Shown here: positions 1 to 5,854 of the stretch, piece by piece
Position numbering within the stretch: position 1 is the stretch's first letter
Layout: each line of letters opens with the position of its first letter
Assembly (NCBI GenBank): GCA_027575765.1
Contig: JANBPT010001248.1
Span: forward strand, 1-11,789
Length of the DNA stretch: 11,789 nucleotides
Origin: Tieghemiomyces parasiticus
Taxonomy: Eukaryota > Kickxellomycota > Dimargaritomycetes > Dimargaritales > Dimargaritaceae
Direction of reading: 5' to 3'
Notes under the pieces: model-generated
Seen by the model: only the letters and a program-made list of their open reading frames with translations
Database searches by the model: none
Told to the model about the DNA's origin: nothing
Program-made: the position numbers and the translations under genes

Positions 1-729
1 CGGATGCAGGTGAGGATGTGGACCACCCGGCGGGTATACTCCTCGACGAGAATTTTGGTGCCCGCGGCAGCCCGGGTAAAGAGCACGGGTTCGTTCAGGC
101 CGCCCAGGTTGCGAACTAGGCCGGACCGCAGGAGGAAGAGCATCCCAGTGAGATCCTGGGTCAAGTCGAACTCGCACAGCTGGGCGAGTCGGGCGTCGAT
201 GAGACGGTGGTCGTAGTGCGAGGAGAGCGGGTTACGCCGCCAGTCGTCATTACCCTGCAGGCGATCCCACTCTAGAGCGCCAGTGTACCAACTCGCGTAG
301 TCGTAGGCTGTCACCAGTCGCCGTTGTAGGTCCCCGCTGGGGGATGGGCGCGCCAGGCGGGCGTAGAAGCGCTCGCCCCAGTAACGGAGGACCTCAGCCC
401 AGAGGTAGACCCACGCCAGAAGTACCGATATGCAGCTGTTAAAGGCGCGCCGAAACCAGCGTCGGCCTGCGGAATGAGGATAGACAGATAACAGGGGCAT
501 ACGTAACGGGATAACGGTGATGACAATTGGGGGGCGGAGGTATAATTGACAGGGGTATCCAATACCGGAGAGTTAGGCGGCCTGGGTGACGGGCAAATAA
601 CCGCGAGCTCCTTGCGGAGGCGCGGTGAAAGGTCGGATGAGGTAAAGAAATGGGATGGATGAACCATATTTACGTACCTAGCACCTTGCGACTGGTGGAC
701 CGACGTCGGCGATGGCCGTGGGTATCCAT
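1..729 (-). CDS. TGL3/4/5-type (SDP1-like) triacylglycerol lipase, N-terminal part, runs off left edge
   Basis: Predicted neutral-lipid hydrolase of lipid droplets and ER; by family, it cleaves triacylglycerol through a patatin Ser-Asp dyad. Only about 172 residues are in the window, and the patatin domain lies beyond base 1. The minus strand is open from 500 to 1. It encodes a hydrophobic stretch with aromatic residues (residues 25-47, ISVLLAWVYLW), then a DUF3336-like region (about 70-170) with the hallmarks GNDDWRRNP, YDHRLI, FLLRSGLVRNLGGL and GTKILVEEY. I prefer join(678..729, 1..466), because ATG 729 is the first ATG after a TATA box and has G at -3 and +4. It begins MDTHGHRRRRSTSRKVL, and splicing keeps the frame (G+GC = Gly18). 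The alternative is an unspliced ATG at 500 (MPLLSVYPHS), with a poorer context and upstream ATGs. Family call is strong from remembered homologues; the exact start is less sure. Which paralogue class (Tgl3 or Tgl4/5) cannot be told. Confidence 0.85.
467..677 (-). other. Predicted spliceosomal intron in the lipase gene
   Basis: On the minus strand the donor reads G|GTACGTAA at 678/677. The acceptor at 468-467 is CAG, after the pyrimidine-rich run TATCCTCATTCCG. The 211-nt intron joins a 52-nt first exon (17 codons plus 1 nt) to the conserved part of the protein in frame. A CTAAC branch-like motif lies at 572-576, which is further from the acceptor (about 105 nt) than is usual in fungi, so the branch point is uncertain. 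If unspliced, the first exon hits TAA directly after the donor GTACG. Confidence 0.55.
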
Positions 730-918
730 ATCAAGGCAGGTCCCGTAATAACAAGCGATATCAGTGCGATATCTAGAAGTGGACGGGTGGGAAATCCCAG
801 CGGATGCAGTGGCGGAGTTGGCAGATGGAGAGGGGAAGCGCCACCACAGGGGAAGGGTAAAGACTGGCCTGTGAAATGGTGAGGGGCTGGCGATCAAGTC
901 TCGGTCGGAGCAGGTTTG

Positions 919-926
919 TTTATATA
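919..926 (-). promoter_or_regulatory. TATA box for the lipase gene
   Basis: The minus strand reads TATATAAA, an exact match to the canonical TATA element. It lies 190 bp upstream of the proposed ATG at 729. Typical fungal spacing would put transcription start around 850-890, giving a leader of about 120-160 nt. The CT-rich DNA between box and ATG fits a fungal 5' leader. Confidence 0.55.
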
Positions 927-1454
927 GAGGACCAAAGGAGGAAGGCGAGTAATAGCCTAGGAGTATAGGTATCCCAACCTGGCCTCATAAATGTGCGGAA
1001 TCAAATAGGGAATCTAGTGCAAGGCATTGGGTGAGAGAGAAGAGAGATAGACCGGGGTCTAATGGACGACTATTTAAGAGGAGGCACAAGTCAAAAGGAG
1101 CACCCGTGAGCCCAGAAGCTACTGGCAAGTGCGAGCAGTGACGGGGCAAGGATAGATACTAACAGCGCTGGTGCCATACAGGCTTGCGGCGGTAGAGAAT
1201 CTAAGCCTGGGAAAGGAAAGGCGCCACGGGTCAAGTGCCGAGGCCTCGTGGCGAACATGCTAGGTCTCGGACAAACGACGGGCGGTTAGATGGGATGACG
1301 AACGGAGAAATACACGCACACGAAGCTGGGGGATGATGGTCTAGAAGCTTTTACGATCCCGGACTACGGGCCGCCGTATGTAAGTATTGGGAAAACGAAT
1401 CCAACGACAGTAAGCGCCTGAGGGCCAGGAAGAAGTGGCCCTACAGAAGCAATT

Positions 1455-1478
1455 GGATTTATATATATATATTAATCC
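1455..1478. repeat. TA dinucleotide repeat with flanking inverted arms
   Basis: A (TA)n run at about 1460-1472 is flanked by GGATT on the left and AATCC on the right, so the whole stretch is nearly palindromic. It may form a cruciform or be a simple microsatellite. It lies in non-coding DNA between the lipase promoter and the ERG3 3' end. No function can be assigned. Confidence 0.7.
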
Positions 1479-2131
1479 ACAGCTGAAAACGAAGGAGAGG
1501 GGAGGCTTAAGGGTGCTGCTGGTCATGGCCCCGGGGCCGACCTTAGTGAAATGGTTGATAAAATATCCATAGGCGGTATCTGGCAGCAACAGGTTGGCTA
1601 CACGTAAGACGAGACACTGACTGTCAACAACAACCTTTCCCCTTACCCGACGGGATCGCCGGTCTACAAGTCTGGTGACCCCCCCCCCTTAAGGGTCGGG
1701 CAGTGACACGTGAAAATGACAGGAAGTGTGGGGGAGTGTGGAGGGAGGGGAAGGTCGGATGACAAGCGCAGCTGAGCTTACCTTCGCCCTGCAGTTGTTG
1801 AGCTTCAGTTTGGACCTTTCACACCCCTCGGGGGCGGGCCACAGGCGTGTGCAACAATATAGGCGACCGGGACTAGCCCAAGTATTACAAGTTGCGCTCC
1901 TCCCCCGCCCCCTTCCGACAAACAAAGATGCAGACGCTGGCCGGTAGGCACATCCCTTTCTCAAGGCATAGTCACCAACAAGTAGGTTGGCCCCGGAGAT
2001 GAAAGCGGCAACCCGTGTGTGACCTCTCCCCTCCCCCCTGCCCCTCAGTATGAGTCACGATCGATGGGATCTGACGCGCATTTAGTAATGGAACCCCGAA
2101 AAAATGGGTAAAAATAGTATTGATCATTAAT

Positions 2132-2142
2132 ATATTATATAA
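2132..2142 (-). terminator. Putative polyadenylation efficiency element of ERG3
   Basis: The minus strand reads TTATATAATAT, 62-72 nt past the ERG3 stop, inside an AT-rich block. It contains a TATATA-like core as in yeast 3'-end efficiency elements. The same 11 bases occur past the sorting-nexin stop at 10514-10524. The role is inferred from position and sequence only. Confidence 0.4.
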
Positions 2143-2203
2143 GTTAGGACGGTACAGATAATAAACAAATACCTATAATAGAGAGTACATACCTACCACG
2201 CCA

Positions 2204-3097
2204 TCAAGCGGTTTTGGTCTTGCTCGCCTCGAGGGTGGGCAACATGGACTCAACATCCTGGGCCTGGGATTTGTGCACGACCTTGGAGTTGCGGAGCTCG
2301 CGGTCGGTGACCTCGGCGGGCGGGTACCGATGGGACCCGAACGCACGGTCCCACAGGGTGAAGTACTGCCCGTAGTTGTAGTTAAAGTAAATGTGGTGGA
2401 CGGTATGGTGGGCGGAGCCATTGATGAACGAGTTGGTTGTCAGGTACTCCCCGTCGTGGATCATGACGGTCCAAATGTTGACAAACACAAACAGGCCCAG
2501 GTACAGAAACTTGTGGACGGGGAACACGAACACACTGAGGTGGTACGGGACAGACTGGAGATACCCATCGAGGAAGTGGAAGGCGAAGGCGGCGAACGGC
2601 GTGGGGATGATCCACTTGTGGTGTGGCTTGTGGATCTTGGCGTAGATGAGTCGGTGGTGGAGCAGCCGGTGGACCCAGTAGATACCGAAATCGGTAAACA
2701 GTAGGAACAGGAGGATCGACAGGAAAAAGTAAGGCCAGCCGTACGTCGCCACGCTGTCGTAAACACGGGAGTAGCCCCGGATCTCGAGGATAAACCACGG
2801 GACAGTGAGCAAGGTCATGGGCAAAAAGGCCTTCGTGGCCGCCTGAATTTCCTGCCGGATCTGGTTCTTGAGGAACTTGGGGTGCTGCTCGAGCGTCCGA
2901 TCAAACACTAAGTAGTAGGAGAGCGGCGAGACGGTGAAATAGAGCAGGTTGATGCCCAGGTCTACCGCGATGGTCAGCGTGAGGAACTGACGCAGCAGGT
3001 TGCCCGAGTCCAGGTACGGCAGACTCGTATGCGCCGCCACGTACTGGTATACCGACTCGGCGGCGTAGTAGTCGATGTACTCGAGAAGCACGTCCAT
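2204..3097 (-). CDS. ERG3: Sterol C-5 desaturase (ERG3)
   Basis: A 297-residue ER membrane di-iron enzyme that introduces the C5-C6 double bond late in ergosterol synthesis, using O2 and electrons from cytochrome b5. All three histidine boxes of the fatty acid hydroxylase/sterol desaturase family are present: HRLLHH (143-148), HKPHH (156-160) and HHTVHH (230-235). The family-typical runs HDGEY (214-218), FVNIWTV (205-211) and FNYNYGQYFTLWDR (238-251) are also there. Hydrophobic segments lie at about 38-64, 91-105, 120-141 and 186-212. The length is close to human SC5D and shorter than S. cerevisiae Erg3. The start at 3097 has a strong context (GCCATGG) and an in-frame stop upstream at 3134-3136; the gene ends in TGA with no intron. 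A CT-rich leader and an SRE-like site lie upstream. The related C4-methyl oxidase Erg25 is less likely given the box spacing and the HDGEY motif. Confidence 0.96.
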   Translation of the reverse strand: MDVLLEYIDYYAAESVYQYVAAHTSLPYLDSGNLLRQFLTLTIAVDLGINLLYFTVSPLSYYLVFDRTLEQHPKFLKNQIRQEIQAATKAFLPMTLLTVPWFILEIRGYSRVYDSVATYGWPYFFLSILLFLLFTDFGIYWVHRLLHHRLIYAKIHKPHHKWIIPTPFAAFAFHFLDGYLQSVPYHLSVFVFPVHKFLYLGLFVFVNIWTVMIHDGEYLTTNSFINGSAHHTVHHIYFNYNYGQYFTLWDRAFGSHRYPPAEVTDRELRNSKVVHKSQAQDVESMLPTLEASKTKTA

Positions 3098-3160
3098 GGC
3101 GGGAAAAGAGGGACCAGGGGCACGAAAGCAGATCTAGGGTATGTGCGCTAGGTGGAGGTG

Positions 3161-3170
3161 GTGTGGTGAG
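3161..3170 (-). promoter_or_regulatory. Possible sterol regulatory element (SRE-like) upstream of ERG3
   Basis: The minus strand reads CTCACCACAC, 64 bp upstream of the ERG3 ATG. It agrees with the classical SRE-1 sequence ATCACCCCAC at 8 of 10 positions. Fungal SREBP homologues (Sre1/SrbA) activate ergosterol genes including ERG3-type desaturases, so the position is plausible. A match this loose can arise by chance in CT-rich DNA. Confidence 0.25.
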
Positions 3171-4274
3171 CGAGGCGGCACGCTGCCGGAGAGAATAAAT
3201 ACTTGGGGATGAGCTTCGTGGGAGGAGACAGGGGGGTCGCTACGCTGATCAGCCCGGAGAATTCTGGAGGGATTCGGATTGCCACACCTTCGGGGCAGCT
3301 TCCAGTGCAGGCGTGTCTCGTGGGGGCTTTGGCAAGGAGCGGGTAGAGTGGTGTAGGGCTCGGTGCTCCGGTCAGATAATGAAAAGTTAACCGCAGCGGC
3401 GCACAGACCTTGGGGCGGGAGCTTGAGAAAGTTTCGAGAAAGTTGAGCCACGATACTCGGCAGATATATGTTGGATAAGCGTGGCCTGGGCAGAGGCTGA
3501 AGAGCAAGCCTATGTCGGGTGGTCGAAAAGTAAGTGGAGGCAGTCAGAGGAGAGCGAGGGGAGAGAGGCGGTACAGGGTACGAATGCGTAAGAGAAGTAG
3601 AGCAAAGAAGGGGGGAATCGTGAAGGTGCGGGCGTTGCTAAGTGGTTAAGTAGGTGGCTGGCAAACCAGCAGAGCAGTTACTGGTGGGGGCGGCTTGTGA
3701 CAGAAAAGACTTGGGAGGGTGGAAAAGATGGTCGGGCTGGATTGAGGGGAACAGAGGCGATAGTGCAACTTGGGCGGGACACTGGGTGGCACACAGATGG
3801 ATGGCGTGTTTTTACATGGCAAGCGAGCGAGGCGCAGAGAGGGCGCGGGAGGGCAGGAGGCGCCGGATGACAGCGGGTGCGTGGGTGGACGCGCGGCAGA
3901 TTGCCCTAGTCTACCGGGACATTAACTCTTACCCCTTAACTCCCCGACTTCTCACCTGGTAGTCCCCTCCTCCACCCTCGGCCTGACTACAAAATTACAC
4001 CATTCTGTCGGAACCCACTCTGTGGCAAACTGCGCCTGCTCGAGAACTACATGTCAGGCCACTTTGATAGTTATCTCCCCTCGACCACTGCAACACAGAA
4101 AGGATCGGCGGCAACAGACGGTCGAATGTGTAAATATCCCTCAACTTCGCCCTGATCACTCCCTTCCACCTTGACTAGCAGGAATGAATTGAAGGGGGGG
4201 AGGAAATTGTAGAGGGGGCCTATAGATCCAGGCGTTGGGCCTTAGGGGCGACTGGGCGAACGTAGGCCCTCGGC

Positions 4275-4283
4275 TATATAAAT
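4275..4283 (+). promoter_or_regulatory. Plus-strand TATA box with no assigned gene
   Basis: TATATAAAT sits on the plus strand just after the switch to pyrimidine-rich DNA. No known gene lies downstream on this strand. The first ATG downstream on the plus strand that opens a fair-sized frame is at 4440 and gives 98 residues unspliced, with no recognised domain. The box could drive a non-coding transcript or a small lineage-specific gene, or be fortuitous. Confidence 0.3.
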
Positions 4284-5209
4284 TACGCTACCCCATCATC
4301 TGCACCATACGTTCAACGAGCTAGTACCAAACTTTGGACGTTATTGCACTAGCTTAAATTTTTCTGGCATCATCACAACCTGCCCTGGTGGCTATCAACA
4401 CGTGGTACTTAGCCCCCTCCCTGCCTTCAAGAAAACGTGATGTATACGCGCAACGCCAGGATGGAAAACAAAGTGGCGCCACCTGGGGTACGGCGGGTAT
4501 GGGGCCCAATGATATCAACTGTGTTTGCTCATAGGCTGGAGAAAGATGGCAGCCTTGGGTATGCTAGCCAACCATTGGTAATCAGGGTAAGGTGGGTGGG
4601 CGAGGGGGAGGGGAGAGGTGATCGATTGCCCTCCCCGCCCCCTGTTGTGGCTCTGTCCAATGGTTTACTTCATAGAGGAACTTCGAGCGTCGTCAAGGCG
4701 GCAGCTACTGCATTCGAAGTATGCTGCTGTCACTGACTTACGCGCCCCAGCTCGGCTCGTCGTAAATCCAGCTGAACTAGAAGAGTATATCGTTCCACTT
4801 TAACGCCCCTGCTATGCACATCACGAAGTGCGTTCTACCATGTGGAGCTAACCGGTCTAGGCGCAGCTTTCGCATGCGCACAATCATAGCTACGTTACGC
4901 ACCAGACTCCAATGGATCAGAGCTAGCATTATGTGAGGGGGGCCTGTAGTCTCGGGAGTTCCCCTGAGCTTATCGTTTCTTCATTCTCAAAGGGAGCCCC
5001 TGACCCATCGGCGCAGTGGGTAAGGGTAGCTATCCTCTAGTTGGCCGGCCAATGTTCATTGCGAGCAGACCGGCCTTATCAGATCCGTCGTCACTCCGTG
5101 ACGCGCCAAACCGGAGCTGTCCACTCGGCACCCCGGGCTTGAATGGTGACTCCTCGGGTCTACTCGATAGGTCTCGGAGTACCCCTCGCCTCCAGGTCTA
5201 GAAACGCTA

Positions 5210-5303
5210 GTCTGGACTTTTGACCAGACAGCCTTATCGTAGTACTACGGGTCTGCACCATATGGTCATGCTAGACAGCCATATAATACTACATGGGTGC
5301 TGT
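5210..5303. repeat. Cluster of small palindromes and an imperfect direct repeat
   Basis: A hairpin GTCTGG/CCAGAC with an 8-nt loop (5210-5229) is followed by perfect palindromes CGTAGTACTACG (5238-5249) and ACCATATGGT (5257-5266). AGACAGCC occurs at 5226 and again at 5273. After it the two copies continue with related sequence (TTATCGTAGTACTACGGG against ATATAATACTACATGGG), which makes an imperfect direct repeat with a 47-bp period. No target-site duplication or coding content marks it as a mobile element. Confidence 0.5.
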
Positions 5304-5706
5304 ATTGATAGAAAGTATAAGGGGTGACGCGGCCCAAGGAAAGTCATGGTGGCAAAGTGTAACAATCAGACAATACTGTAAAGAAATCGACATCTGATAG
5401 CGTTGATGTTAAGAGATGGAGAAGTACACAGGGTTATATATGTACATGTAATTAACGAGGCAAAATAGCGGGAACTATCTAACAAGCTAAGGGAATGGTG
5501 GTGAGATTGGGATGGGGGGAGATGGAAGGGAAGAGTGGGCGGAAGGGTCCAGGTTTTGAATGTAGTGGGATTGTGAAAACGGGGTGCGGGCACTGAAGAA
5601 GTAAATGGAGTAGAAGGTTATGCGGGAACGGAGTGGCATGGGGATGCAAGACAGAAAGTAAAATATAAAAAAAGGCGAGAGGATATTAGCACAGACGCAG
5701 GGTACG

Positions 5707-5720
5707 GAGAGAGAGAGAGA
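5707..5720. repeat. (GA)7 microsatellite
   Basis: A perfect GA dinucleotide run in the purine-rich 3' flank of the phosphatase gene. A second, shorter AG run lies at about 5756-5766. On the phosphatase coding strand these read as CT repeats. Confidence 0.8.
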
Positions 5721-5785
5721 GGGCAGATTAGACGGCCTTAATAATTACGCGGGAAAGAGAGAGAGACAAACAGACAGGACAGTAC

Positions 5786-5791
5786 TATATA
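5786..5791 (-). terminator. Putative polyadenylation efficiency element of the phosphatase gene
   Basis: TATATA lies 64-69 nt beyond the phosphatase stop, a spacing similar to the AT-rich element past ERG3. This fits the TATATA-type efficiency elements known from yeast 3' ends. It is an inference from position; a T-rich stretch also lies further downstream at 5660-5675. Confidence 0.3.
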
Positions 5792-5854
5792 TGTGAGAAT
5801 GGAGAGGTAGAGGGGATGGTGGGAGGTTGCGGGCGGCGGTACAGGTGAATTCAT

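Larger units (their letters stand above)
730..2203. other. Non-coding spacer between the lipase and ERG3 genes
   Basis: No open reading frame here has recognisable protein content. From about 780 to 1340 the plus strand is purine-rich, so the lipase coding strand is CT-rich as expected of its promoter and leader. Further right the spacer holds an AT repeat (1455-1478), a run of ten C (1679-1688), a CACGTG E-box (1707-1712) and a plus-strand pyrimidine tract ending in CAG (2022-2047). The last 110 bases are AT-rich and form the 3' flank of ERG3. No tRNA B-box with a pairing stem was found on either strand. Confidence 0.6.
3098..5854. other. Non-coding spacer between ERG3 and the phosphatase gene
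   Basis: This 2.8-kb stretch has no reading frame with recognisable protein content. From 3140 to about 3900 the plus strand is purine-rich (47 of 60 bases at 3541-3600), so the ERG3 coding strand is CT-rich as expected of its promoter. At about 3930 the skew flips (44 of 60 pyrimidines at 3931-3990), followed by a plus-strand TATA box (4275-4283) and an E-box CACGTG (4399-4404). From 4430 to 5200 composition is mixed with scattered short open frames. Palindromes and a short direct repeat occupy 5210-5303. From 5480 to 5850 the DNA is again purine-rich (46 of 60 at 5641-5700) with GA repeats; this is the 3' flank of the phosphatase gene. Confidence 0.6.

Noticed and set aside
311..667. 118-codon minus-strand frame overlapping the lipase start
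   Set aside because: It is in a different frame from the conserved lipase residues and lies mostly within the predicted intron. Its product has no recognisable features.
3630..3700. tRNA-like stretch (TAAGTGGTTAAG followed by GGCTGGCAAACCAGC)
   Set aside because: It resembles a D-loop followed by an anticodon stem, but the stem loop has only 4 nt instead of 7, and there is no T-arm GGTTCGA-type sequence or pairing acceptor stem.
3654..3962. 102-codon plus-strand open frame upstream of ERG3
   Set aside because: It lies in purine-rich DNA of the ERG3 promoter side. Its product is Arg/Gly/Ala/Trp-rich with no domain, and there is no promoter signal ahead of it.
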